Shown here: positions 1 through 11,879 of the stretch, one piece after another
How the letters are laid out: each line of letters opens with the position of its first letter
Position numbering within the stretch: position 1 is the stretch's first letter
Assembly (NCBI GenBank): GCA_028751875.1
Contig: CM054138.1
Span: 37,954,927 to 38,018,926, forward strand
Source: Rapana venosa
Lineage: Eukaryota > Mollusca > Gastropoda > Neogastropoda > Muricidae
Length of the DNA stretch: 64,000 bases
Direction: 5' to 3'
Translations under genes and position numbers: made by a program
Notes under the pieces: generated by a model
Databases searched by the model: none
Told to the model about the DNA's origin: nothing
The model's input: the letters and a program-made list of their open reading frames with translations, nothing else

Positions 1-897
1 TCCTGATGCAAACATTCTGATGCCTTACCTTAATTCTCAGCTGTTTCTGATCTTTTTCTCTCTTCAGAGAAGTGGAACTGTAGTTCAAAGTGTTGCTTTT
101 TGATTTTAAAAAACAGTGCAAAGAGGCCTGTCTCTGTCCACGTAAATATCAGAAACTACTTTCTAGTCACGCCCCCCCCCCCTCCTGTTTGGTTTCACCA
201 ACTATCAGCTCTTTAACCCAGACCTTTAAGCCAACTGGAATTACGGAGTCCTCTTTTTTCAATTACTCGTGGGTCACCAAGCTTTTGATTTTTATAAATT
301 TTCAAGCAAACATCCCGAGGATTGACTGGCAGCAGAACATAAAGTCTGATCTCTTGACATCGGAATTAGCTAGAGGATCTACTTGATTGTGTGGGTTCTA
401 TGGGAACAGCACCGAGAATTACTATTACCATCATCCAAATGTCCTTAAAACTACCAATTTCATCGATTGTATCATCATTGCTACCATTTCACCTTTATTG
501 TCGGTATCATTGTTGTCTTTGGTGGTAGTGGTGGTGCTGCTGCTGCTATTTAAAATCATAACGGAAACGTGTGGATTGCTAGTATTGCAATCGTTTTTGA
601 ATACTTGGACGCTTCTTCAGCTTTCTCATTCATCCTATCTATAAGATAACTATGGCTTTCCCTACTCCTTTGACACCGTGATGTTTCCGTGAATGCATTA
701 CAGCCACAAAGGAAAAAAAGATCATCATCATGATCTCCGTCCATCCACTGCATATAGGTCTCGGCAACAATAACATCAGAGTTAAATTACAATGCGTCTC
801 TTTCTTGTCTTCAGAATACCCCTCGTCTTTATTTTTACAACAGAGAATGAAGTCTCTTGATATAATGGTGTCCATCAATTTGAGCATTTTATCGAGG
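1..897. other. No gene recognised; leading non-coding stretch
   Basis: Ordinary AT-rich sequence with no recognisable protein motif on either strand. It holds a run of 12 C at about 171-182 and a short TGG/TGC-rich patch near 520-550. The short open frames here have no family resemblance that I can name. Confidence 0.6.
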
Positions 898-1237
898 CAT
901 ATTTATTTATCTATTCTTTTATTTCGAGAATAATGGGATAAGCACTCATGTGTTTTTTTCATCCAGTCCTCGTAAGTATGCAGTTTTGTAAATTTTGTCA
1001 ACCGTTCCCACCGGTACACAATGGCCTACTCTTCTAAAAAGGGGAACGGATATTAACGTGTGAGCAAGATGTTCTGCGTGCGTTCGTACACGGGACCTCG
1101 GTTTATAGTCTCATCCGAAGGACTTTTCGGGAGAGTTGAGTCGGCTTTGATGTTAACTCTCCTCTTGATCGCAATTCGAACCCGGGTCAGCAGATCACGA
1201 ATACATCACTCAAACCACCAGGCTATTCCGTCCCCCC
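898..1237 (-). mobile_element. SINE-1 copy (tRNA-derived), near full length
   Basis: On the minus strand this reads from a tRNA-like head (about 1170-1237, with an A-box-like block and a B-box-like GGGTTCGAATTG) through a central region (CACGGGACCTCGGTTTATAG near 1095 on the plus strand) to a tail containing the complement of TTCGAGAATAATGGGATAAG and an ATTT-rich 3' end near 898-930. The same order of blocks recurs at 14988, 34893, 37978, 53212, 54483 and 59463, which defines the family. It has no coding capacity; such elements are transcribed by RNA polymerase III and copied by LINE enzymes. The copy is diverged in the head. Confidence 0.8.
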
Positions 1238-1353
1238 ATATAAAAACATAAGAGAAAAGGAGAGTAGATAGAAGAAGGTATTGTATCGACAAGCAATTTA
1301 ATGTAGCAATACTAGGCTTGTCTTGTGAACTTTGTGACAGCCACAGGTGATGT

Positions 1354-1528
<175 letters not shown>

Positions 1529-2573
1529 GGTTCAGGTGTTTATTCTCTCTGTGCCAGGAGGCACACAAGGCTTGAACATCATTCCTCCACTGGTTCCGGT
1601 CTGCAGCTGTGCGTCGTGCGGCGTTCCACGTGCTCCAGCCTGCGCCGTTCCGCTCTACTTCTACCATTCGTCGCCATGTTGTTTTTGGGCGTCCCCTTTT
1701 CCTTCTTCCTTCAGGTGTCCATCCGAGGGCAACAGCACAATCGTCACTCCTGTACTTTCTTAGGACATATCCGATCCAGTTCCATCTCCGTCTTCTAATC
1801 TCCTGGATGATTTTTTCTGCTCTTGCTATTTCCAAGACTGTCTTGTTGGAAATGTGTTCTTGCCATCGGATCTTGAAGATCCTCCTCAGACATTTGGTTT
1901 GGAAAATGTCTAGTTTCTCTTCTTCTCCTTTCGTTAATTTCCAGGTCTCACATCCGTAGAGAAGAACTGACAAAACAAGGCTCTTGAAAAGGGATGCTTT
2001 GGTTTTTCTGCCAATGTCTCCCATTTGCCAGATGTTGGGTAATCGTTTCATCTGCGCACTGGCCAGTGCTACTCTCTTCTTGACGTCTGCTGTTCCTCCT
2101 CCGTCTTTGGTGACGTTTGCTCCGAGATAGGTGAAGTTCTCCACCTCTTCAACTTCCTGATCTCCAACCCTCAGACCGTCGATGTTCCTGCTGTTTACTT
2201 TCATGGCTTTGCACTTCTGTCCATTCAGTTTGAGTCCAACCTTTGCTGCGTTGTCTTCCAGTCTTTTAGTTTTGTGTTGTAGGTGGTTCATGGTTGATGA
2301 AAGGAGGGCGATGTCGTTTGCAAAGTCAAGGTCTTCTAACATGTTCATGAAGTCCCATCTTTTCCCAGTTCTCTCGCCTTCCACTGTTCTTCTCATCACC
2401 CAGTCTATCACGAGAAGGAAGAGGAATCCTGACATGCAGCATCCCTGTTTCACCCCGGTAATCACTGGGAACCAGTCTGTTGTTTCGTTGTCAACAATGA
2501 CGGAGCACTGAAAGTCCTCGTACATTGTCTTGACCATCTGGATGTGTTTCTGTGGGATTCCATACTGACGCAT
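1529..2573 (-). pseudogene. LINE-B reverse transcriptase palm and C-terminal domain
   Basis: Open for about 348 residues before the frame enters the microsatellite. It contains the RT block TGVKQGC (near 2450), the palm motif region LEDLDFANDIALLS (near 2310-2350), the YLGANVT block near 2130, a thumb-like region with LYGCETW near 1935, and a C-terminal stretch with WIGYVLRK, then GRRKRGRPKTTWRR and ALCASWHRE near 1545. The family's catalytic F/Y-A-D-D is FAND here (AAC in place of the first Asp codon), so even an intact protein would be expected to be inactive. No stop codon occurs before the microsatellite. Confidence 0.88.
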
Positions 2574-2622
2574 GATGATCCAGAGACTGTCTCGGTGTAT
2601 GGAGTCAAAGGCCTTTTCAAAG

Positions 2623-3468
2623 TCAATGAAGTGTATGTACAGTGTCAGCGTTCCATTCGTTGACTTGTTCCAAGATGTTCCTGAGTATAAATATTTGGCC
2701 GACAGTTCCCCTCCCCTTTCGAAATCCAGCTTGTTCCTTTCTGAGAGATGCGTCTACTCCCTCTTGTATTCTGTTGATGAGGATCTTGCTGAGCACCTTA
2801 CTGGCCAAGGGTAGTAGTGTAGTCCCGCGCTAGTTTCCACACACCTGAAGATTTCCTTTCTTTGGAATCTTGCATATGAGTCCTTTCGTCCACTGTGTTG
2901 GTACTGTCTCCTTTTCCCAGACGAGGTCAAAGATCCGTTTCAGTTCCTTGCCGGTCTGTTCAATGTCTGCTTTTAACATCTCTGCTGTGATCTGGTCTGC
3001 TCCTGGTGCTTTTCCGTTCCTGAGGGTCTTCAGTGCTTTCTTGATTTCATGGATGGTTGGTTCTTCTGCTGAGATGTCTAGTTCTTCCACCTCCCCCTGG
3101 TCATCTTGTGGTGGTTCATTCGGTGCATCCCTGTTGAGAACTTCCTGGAAGTGTTCTCTCCATCTCCTCAGCCTGGCCTCTTGATTCTTTAGCAGCTCTC
3201 CGTTCTTATTCTTCACTGCTGCTGCTGGTCTAGTGCCTTGGTTGGTGAGCTGTTTCACAATGCTGTACAGTTCTTTCTGTCTCCCATTCTCTGCTGCGTT
3301 CTGCGCTTTCTCTGCTTTTTCTGACATCCATCTCCTCTTGTCCTCTCGTACGCTTCTTTTCACCTCCTTGTCTTTTTCTTTGTATGCTTCTTTCATTCTG
3401 TTCTGTATCCTCTCCAAGTGTGTACTGTTGATTCTTATCTTGATGCGATTCCTCTCAGCTGTTCTCAC
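2623..3468 (-). pseudogene. LINE-B linker and RT fingers
   Basis: Two adjacent frames. Positions 3468-2830 encode a basic, helical linker followed by RT block 0 (LRNGKAPGADQITAEML near 3020) and the IPKKGN block near 2850. Positions 2808-2623 continue with KILINRIQ and EQAGFRKGRGTVGQIFILRN, the conserved QAGFR block of non-LTR reverse transcriptases. A frame change at about 2810-2830 joins them. The next block, around the first catalytic Asp (FIDFEKAFDS type), lies in the frame change between 2620 and 2573. Confidence 0.87.
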
Positions 3469-3469
3469 T

Positions 3470-4284
3470 GATCAATGTCTTGCTCTTCCCCTTTCTGTAG
3501 CCAAGCACCTCTTCTACTGATTTGATGTAGGCGTTCTTCTGATGTTCCCACACCTCTTCTACATCTTCAGTTTCGGTTCTGTTCTCTTCGAGCTTGGTTT
3601 TCACTGCGTTGCAGAACTTCTTCCTTATATCTTCGTCTTTCAGTCATTCAACGTCCAGTCTTGTCTTGGTTTTGTTGTTGTTTCTGCGTGAGCTGAGTCG
3701 TAACTTGATCCTCGTCTTCACCAGGTTGTGGTCGCTGTTGGCATCTGCTCCCCTCTGTACTCGGCAATCTTGTACTGATGATCTTCACTGTCCGCTGATC
3801 AATAGTGGTCAATTTGGTTTTTTACTCTTTCGTTTGCTGATGTCCATGCTGCTTTGTGAATGTCTTTGTGTGGGAATAGAGTTCCTGTGATAACTAGTCC
3901 ATTCAGCTGGCTAAACTCGCATAGTCTCTCTCCATTGTCGTTCTGTCTCCCAAGTCCATGAGTACCCATTGTCCTTTCGTATCCAGTGTTGTCGTTTCCC
4001 ACTTTTGCGTTTAAGTCTCCCATGATGATGATGATGTCGTTCTTGTTGCACCCGTCCACTGTTTCCTGGAGTTGTTGGTAGAACTGCTCCTTTTCCTGGT
4101 CTTCCCTCTCGTTGTGCGGTGCGTACACTTGTATGACTGTCATCCGTCTGTATTTGGAGTAGAATCTTGCTGTAATGATCCTCTTGTTGACTGGTGTCCA
4201 TTCCATGAGAGACTTCACTGCATCCTGGCTCATCATGATGGCGACTCCTCCCTCGTGTAGTTGTTCGTCTCCACTGTAGATCAC
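3470..4284 (-). pseudogene. LINE-B APE-type endonuclease, C-terminal part
   Basis: The segment 4284-3799 encodes the central endonuclease, including VIQVYAPHN, IIIMGDLNAKVG (catalytic Asp and Asn of the GDLN motif, near 4020) and the NGERLCEFSQLNGLVITGT block. After a frame change at about 3798, another frame carries ADANSDHNLVKTRIKL, which holds the SDH catalytic pair (near 3720), but with in-frame stops. The N-terminal Asn and Glu motifs are absent, so the domain is truncated as well as frameshifted. In the family it nicks target DNA. Confidence 0.87.
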
Positions 4285-4639
4285 TGGAGCGTTTTCACTA
4301 GAAGGCGACTTTCATTTCGCTCTCTCTTATTTTCAGTATGTACAAGTGACCAACAAAGTATAACGATCTGAAACTCTGTATGTCAATATTGGTGCAAATG
4401 ATATTCAAAATTTAAAACGAAAAAATTTGTAACTACAAATATCCAGATATTCCAGATATCTGCAAAAAAGAATTTTGTGTCTGTTTGCTAACAAAACATA
4501 CTACGTAGCCATTTTTTTCATCATGCTAACTGGCAGGCTGTTGTCAAGCTGGGTGAACACAATGTTCATGTTAACATTTCTTCGGGTGTCGCACAGGCTG
4601 CCTTACTGTTTATGCACTGTTGTTCTGTTGATAAGCAAT

Positions 4640-4663
4640 GATATTGAAATGAACCCTGGGACT
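4640..4663 (+). other. Decayed 2A-like ribosome-skipping motif
   Basis: Codes for D-I-E-M-N-P-G-T, in frame, about 40 residues into ORF1 and right after a hydrophobic stretch. The active consensus is D-V/I-E-x-N-P-G followed by P. The last residue here is Thr (ACT), which would be expected to abolish skipping. 2A-like sequences at this place in APE-type LINE ORF1 are established for several marine invertebrates. Confidence 0.8.
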
Positions 4664-5097
4664 GAAGAAAACAGTGTCTTTGTACATATGGACTGGAGAT
4701 TTTCTCAACTGATGGACATTTTCCAGCCTCACTCTTCTTATATCTTTAGATTACTGGAAGAAAAAATTCAAGAGCAGGATGTACATTTCCAACATCTTAC
4801 AGCAGAAGTAAGCAAGCTGAAAGTGATTGTTGAGAGAAATACAGAGGAAATCACATATCTCCGAGAGGAAAGAGAATTGATGGCAGAGCGATTTGACCAC
4901 GTGGAAGAAAATCTAGAGGCCAAGAAGTAGAATCAAAGAATAATAATCTGAAGTTCTTTGGATTAGAGGAAAATGGTACGAAGACTGGAATGTCAAATGA
5001 AGAACTGGAAGTGGACATCTTGAACTACCATTCTTCCAATGATGTCTGGCAGAGGTCAGACATTGAACAAGCCTACTGGTTCAATTCTGCCGGTGAT

Positions 5098-5125
5098 GGG
5101 GGGGGGGGGGGGGGGGTGGGGGGGG
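5098..5125. repeat. Poly(G) tract inside LINE-A ORF1
   Basis: About 26 of 28 bases are G. It replaces what should be part of the ORF1 RNA-binding region and may be a replication expansion or a consensus error. Confidence 0.85.
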
Positions 5126-5341
5126 AGAGAAGCTCTGCGAAAACACATCAGAGGGACTTTGGATCTCACATCCCGACAGAAAGAAATGATGAATTTCCAT
5201 AGGGACCATGTCAAAGTGGCCTAGTTTGTAAACGGTCGACTCCACGTCAAAGAGAAAGCACCAGCACAGACACGCTACAATTCCTACCGCCACTATCAGC
5301 AGCAGGAGCCATGTTCAGCCGATGGAAGAATGACCACGACT

Positions 5342-5478
5342 TTGTCAACAGGGGCGTCAGGAGGATCGTCAGCAAGATCGTCAGGGGGATCGTCGGTGGG
5401 ATCGGCAGGAGGATCGTCAGCGGGATCGTCAGGAGCTTCGTCAGTGGGACCCAATGGGATCGTCAGGGGGATCGTGAT
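5342..5478 (+). repeat. 12-bp minisatellite in the ORF1 region
   Basis: About ten imperfect units of GGGATCGTCAGN with a 12-base period. Because 12 is divisible by three, all frames stay open: one reads Gly-Ser-Ser-Ala/Val repeats, another Arg-Ile-Val-Ser/Gly repeats, and the minus strand reads Asp-Asp-Pro repeats. The long open frames around it are therefore partly a by-product of the repeat. Confidence 0.85.
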
Positions 5479-6816
5479 CATGCAAGAAGAGGCACAGAAG
5501 TGGAAAAAAGGCAGCCTAAGTCAGGGGTACAGTACAACGGCCAGCCTCGCTCATCCAGGCACACCAGAGGAGACCAAAGGGCACAAGCCTTTTATAGGTA
5601 TACAGACCAAGGTAAGAGATCATTCCTTGACAGAAGTGTAAATGACGAGGATGTGCCAGAGAGACCTTGTGACTATGATGGCTCACCAGTGACAGAAAAG
5701 ACAGAACACAAACAGGAGGCACTTACCTGGAACATCATCAGCAAACCGGAGATAAGACCAATTCTACACAGGAAAGTCAGGGTTATCATAAAAAACCTGT
5801 TGTACCAGGACAACTCACATACAGCCATGTGTCTTAGCTGAACTGTTCATTAGGGGCAGACTCTGACAGAGGATCCAGAATCCAAGACACACTGCTCATG
5901 GAACAGTCACAAAGACGGTCAGTGCACATGCAAACACATAAAAACACTGGTCTCCACAAAAAGGCCCCAGGTAAGCATAACACAGATGATGTTATAGACA
6001 GAGTAGACAGTGATATCACACAGACTGATGGCTATAATGGAGACGACAGTGAACTGGACAATAGTGACGCTACAAAGAAAAAAACATGAACGACAAACCT
6101 CCTGTCTCTAACACTGATGTTGGAGACCTACAGGATACAGACCAGAATGCTTCCATGCAAGAGCAAATGGGGAATAAAACCTCTGAAGCTGAGAAACCAC
6201 TCAGCCTAGAAGCCATGGAAGGCACAGGAGTCACCAGTAATGTTTTGACAGCAGCTGAACTTCAGCAAAAGGAGGTCAAAGTATAAACAAAAGGGATATA
6301 GTGGGCGAACAAAGGGCACACTAGGGAAAGGAAAGGGTGCCAATAGAGGCACCAGGGAGAAACGAGGGGAAACTGCTGTGAAAAAGGCAAGGTATAAATG
6401 CACAGTCCAGCAGTCCAACAGTGCCACAGATCCAAACAAGCATGGAAATGATACAGCCCAACATGCAGATACAGTCTCCACTGGGGTGAGAGATACGTCC
6501 ACTTTGGACGTTACCCTTGGAGAACACAGGCAATCCAGGGTGGCCTCCCCAAAATAGGTCCAACAGAGAAAGGCTGCCAGGGCTAGAGCTGCCAGTCAGA
6601 ACAGCATTCTGGACATTTTTAGACGCGTGCAGTCAAATGAGCAAAAACAAGGGGCTCAGGATAGAGGACGCACTAGAATACGCACTGAGCGGGACTCTAC
6701 TCAATAGGAAATCAGCCAGGACCATGTATATAGTTGTCAAGTAAAAGAGAAAAAGAAGGATTTTAAGTAAATAAGACTTCTGTAAATAATCTTCTGGCAA
6801 ATAGTCTGCAAAGTGC
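5479..6816 (+). pseudogene. LINE-A copy 1: decayed ORF1 C-terminal / inter-ORF region
   Basis: No frame stays open for long. Short stretches in different frames are hydrophilic and rich in K, R, T, D and Q, for example the frames at 5480-5640, 5500-5840, 5898-6088 and 6086-6286. One frame near 6300-6550 reads basic text such as KGANRGTRGKRGE. This looks like the disordered basic tail of ORF1 plus the spacer before ORF2. It could instead be unrelated sequence; no motif fixes the identity. Confidence 0.45.
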
Positions 6817-7633
6817 GAATGTTAAGTTCCTTAACTTTAATGTAAATGGCTTTCTTCCTAAGCTAAAAATTAAAGATTTTGTGAGATAGATTTGTCTAAC
6901 TGAAACTTTTGTTGGCACAAATTTTGAGTCTACTCTTTTCAGTGGTTATGTTATATTCAGTTCTGTTGCAAAGAAAATTTCCTATCAGGGTAGATATTCA
7001 GGGGGAGTCATTATCATGATAAAGAAGAAATTTGCAAAATTTGTAACAAAGGTTGATTTTGATATAGATAATACGATTATTCTGAGTATTAATAAGCACA
7101 TTTTTAGAACCGATATAAATATCTTTTGGATTTGTTTATATATACCACCACATGACTCTGGTGTTTGTAAAAATAATGATAATGGATATGGTTTGGAAAT
7201 ATTACAACAAATGCTGTTGGAGTTTCATGAGTTTCATGCAAGAACTAGCTCCGTGAATACTGCTTGTTGCAGTTTAAATCTCCCTTTCACAGAAAATCAC
7301 AGGACATAAACAAAAATATGTCTGGAGACCAGTTATTGGAAATATGCAATTATTTTGATTTAATTATTCTGAATGGTTTGTGAAAATGTGAATTTGATGG
7401 AAGTTACACCTACATATGTAACATAGGATGCAGTACTGTTGACTATTTTATCATGTCACATGATTTGTATAATATGATGTCTGTGGTCTGTCCTTAGATG
7501 TGGAAGATTCATCTGAATCTGATCATCTACCAGTTGTATTGACCTATTCTTCAACATTCAGCACTGAAAATGATAAGAATAAAAGGGACAATTTTTATAT
7601 TAATAAAGTGATACGGGATTAAGAAAAAAGAAC
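6817..7633 (+). pseudogene. LINE-A copy 1 ORF2: APE endonuclease
   Basis: The order of motifs is that of an APE endonuclease: NFNVNGFLPKLK (catalytic Asn, near 6833), an in-frame stop, ICLTETFVG (catalytic Glu, near 6890), YSGGVIIMIKK near 7000, ICLYIPPH near 7140, then NGL and FDGSYTY near 7370-7410, STVDYFIMS near 7440 and ESDHLPVVLTY (SDH catalytic pair, near 7520). The GDLN block is eroded. Stops and frame changes occur at about 6880, 7310, 7381 and 7495. The reading frame continues directly into 9518 if LINE-C and one copy of its target duplication are removed. Confidence 0.85.
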
Positions 7634-9506
<1,873 letters not shown>

Positions 9507-9507
9507 A

Positions 9508-9517
9508 AGGTTTATGT
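9508..9517. repeat. Target-site duplication, right copy
   Basis: AGGTTTATGT, the second copy of 7634-7643. Confidence 0.9.
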
Positions 9518-10960
9518 AGATAATCTAAATGGTCCTAATGTACAAAATAAAATTCAGTTAGCTGCTAGTACTTTAGAAGATGACATAGACAGTGCACTGG
9601 CAATGTTTGTAAAGTGTTTATTATCAGCCAGTAGTTGTATGGTCAGAAAACTCTATCCTAATTTACAAAAACGTATTTCTGAATGGTTTGACGATAAATG
9701 TCAGCAAGCCAAACACAAACGTAGGCCATCTTTGATGAGTTTTAGAAAGTCAAGAGCTGAGGAAAATAGAATGGAGTACATTAATGAAAGAAAAACATTC
9801 ATGTGTTTAGTTAAGATTTTTTAAAAAGAGAAGCTATAGTAGGAAAAAGGTTGAAATGCTTGCTGCAAATATAAAAAAATTCCACAAAATTTTTGAAGCA
9901 GCTAACTGAAATAGGATGTAGCAAAGAAAGAACAATGCACAAAATCAATATATCTATCAGTGATTGGTTTGATCATTTAAAAAATGTGTTATCTACGGAT
10001 CTCAATGACTGCAATGAGGAAGATCCAGATCACCTTGACCTTTCAGAAGAAGACCAACTGAATGCCGAGATAACTGTAGAAGAAGTAACACATGCAGTAA
10101 ATAAACTAAAGGGTTGCAAAGCATGTGAAATGGATGGAGTACTTGCAGAAATGCTTAAGACAGGTAACAAAATTACTATTCCTTTTTTTTACATAAACTG
10201 TTTAATGAAGTGTTTCAGACAGGTAATGTACCTAAAGGAATGGGAAAAGGCCATTGTCATCCCAGTTCACAAAAAGGTTACACAGAGAAAGTAGATGATT
10301 ATAGAGATGTATCTTTACTAAGTACAATTTCAAAATGTTATAGTACAATATTAAATAAACGGCTGTACTCTTGGTTGGAGGAAAACAGCTTAATATCTGA
10401 GAATCAAGCAGGATTCCGAAAATATTATTCTTCTATTGACAACATTTTTTGTTTATACTCTGTTGTGCAGAAGTGCTTGTCCCAGAGAGGTAAGAAGTTG
10501 CATGTTGGTTTCGTTGATTTTGAAAAGGCAATCGACTCAGACACGATAAATTATTACACTGCATTAGAAATCAAGGTGTCAAAGGAAGAATCTTTTGTTC
10601 GATACAAGCAATGTATAAGGCTTTATGATTATGTGTCAGATCGAACTTTGAATATACAGAGATTTTTGAATGTCCATTAGGGGTACGCCAAGGCTGTGTC
10701 TTGAGTCCAACTCTGTTTCAAATACTCAGTAACCAGCTGGCAAATTATATGTCTGCGAAAGGTAAACATGGCATTCAGCTTACACCAGGTATCATGGAAT
10801 TGTTTGTGCTTCTTTTTGCAGATGATGTCGTCTTGTTATCATCATATCCTATCGGTCTTCAAAACCAGTTGAATGTACTAAAATCATGTTGTTGAAGTAT
10901 GAAATTAAAAGTAAACAAAGATAAAACAGAAGTTACGGTTTTTTAAAAATGGTGGATTTC
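9518..10960 (+). pseudogene. LINE-A copy 1 ORF2: linker and reverse transcriptase
   Basis: Frames in series: 9518-9824 (linker: KLYPNLQKRISEWFDDKC), 9893-10294 (ISDWFDHLKNVL, then EEVTHAVNKLKGCKA and WEKAIVIPVHKK), 10294-10680 (SENQAGFRKYYSSIDNIF, then VGFVDFEKAIDS with the first catalytic Asp near 10520), and 10680-10895 (VRQGCVLSPTLFQIL and LLFADDVVLLSS, FADD intact near 10820). A short block to about 10945 reads KLKVNKDKTEVTVF. The catalytic residues survive but at least five frame breaks or stops do not. Confidence 0.88.
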
Positions 10961-11189
10961 TGGGAAGTGACGAAGAATGGTTTTTCGAAAATTTTCGTTT
11001 AGACGTAGTAAATAAATATTGTTAACTGGGATTCAATTTCTCAACAAAGTTGGTAATCAAACTATGAAAGGTAAGAAAGCTTTAGTTAGTTTAATAAAGA
11101 TGTTTTCGAAAAATAAGGATATTACCTGTCAGATATACTTTAAAGTATTTAATATCAAAATACAGCCTATATTATTATATCAGTAATGG

Positions 11190-11850
11190 AATTGCTATGC
11201 TGGAAGAATGTTTAGTCAGTTGTGTGGTGACATTGGATGAAGTAGATATAATACTATGTGGAGATTTAAACAGCAGGACATCAAACTTTTCTTCATATCA
11301 TGTAGCGAATTTAATTAAGATTCCCATAGTAAAAGCATGTCTCTTAGTAGGAATCGTAATTCTGAAGATTCTGTTATCAATAATTATGGTAAATTATTAT
11401 TGAATATGTGCACTGCTATTGGGTTACAATTTATAAATGGTGTGTGTAATGGTGACCAACTAGGACGCTATACATTCATTTCTGATGCATTCAGTGTTAA
11501 TGATTATTTTATAGCGTCAGATGATTTGTTCTCTCAGATTTTTGACTCATGTCGTTTGTTTGTTGCTGAGTGTTCTGATTCTGATCACCTCCCTGCTGAA
11601 TTACATATTAATCCAGTATATGATACATGTGCGGTAACTGCGGTAAATGTGCCAGCAGTTGTGGAAAAGTTTGTGTGGGATGAAAACAAACTCTTAGTGT
11701 ATAAAGAAAATCTCTGTGAAGAGTGCATGTGTAAACAATTTCTAAAAGCCTTCCAGACGATCAATGAGAACATTGATGAAGCTCTAGATTTGTTTAATGA
11801 TCTCATAAATACCAGTGCTGTATGTATAAAGAAACAGGTTCATATCAATT
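11190..11850 (+). pseudogene. LINE-A copy 2 endonuclease and linker
   Basis: One frame reads LEECLVSC and IILCGDLNSRTSNFS (GDLN motif near 11255). From about 11337 another frame is open for 171 residues and carries RNSEDSVINNYGKLLLNMC, GRYTFISDAFSVNDYFIAS and CSDSDHLPAELHIN (SDH catalytic pair near 11580), followed by linker sequence FVWDENKLLVYKENL. This is the C-terminal two thirds of the nuclease plus the start of the linker. The Asn and Glu motifs that come first in the family are absent because of 5' truncation. Confidence 0.88.
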
Positions 11851-11879
11851 AAAGTCTATCGATACATGGTTTGATAATG

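Larger units (their letters stand above)
1529..4284 (-). mobile_element. LINE-B, RTE-like non-LTR retrotransposon, 5'-truncated and frameshifted
   Basis: Minus-strand remnant carrying, in order, the C-terminal half of an APE-type endonuclease (4284-3660), a basic linker (3470-3100), a reverse transcriptase (3100-2000) and a C-terminal domain (2000-1529). The endonuclease type is the one often annotated in databases as craniofacial development protein 2-like. The N-terminal part of the endonuclease is missing, as expected from 5' truncation during target-primed reverse transcription. Several frameshifts and stops separate the segments. The 3' end abuts a GA/GT microsatellite. RTE/Jockey-group placement is inferred from motif style. 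I see no convincing target-site duplication because the 3' end is microsatellite. Confidence 0.9.
4523..5330 (+). pseudogene. LINE-A copy 1 ORF1 (2A-like leader, coiled coil, RNA-binding region)
   Basis: The first ATG in frame is at 4523; the frame is open to 4930 (135 residues). Residues 1-38 are hydrophobic and could act as a signal or membrane segment. Residues 40-47 are the 2A-like DIEMNPGT. Residues 80-135 form a predicted coiled coil rich in E, K and L heptads. After the stop at 4928 the homology continues in other frames: LKFFGLEENGTK-like text at about 4950, then LTSRQKEMMNFHRDH at about 5165 and RLHVKEKAPAQTRYNS near 5240. A G-run at 5098-5125 interrupts the middle. ORF1 proteins of this type bind the element's RNA. 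Confidence 0.8.

Noticed and set aside
5296..5481. Asp-Pro-Ala repeat protein on the minus strand, resembling an antifreeze or calcium-binding repeat
   Set aside because: It is the reverse reading of the 12-bp minisatellite in LINE-A ORF1; a period divisible by three keeps every frame open.
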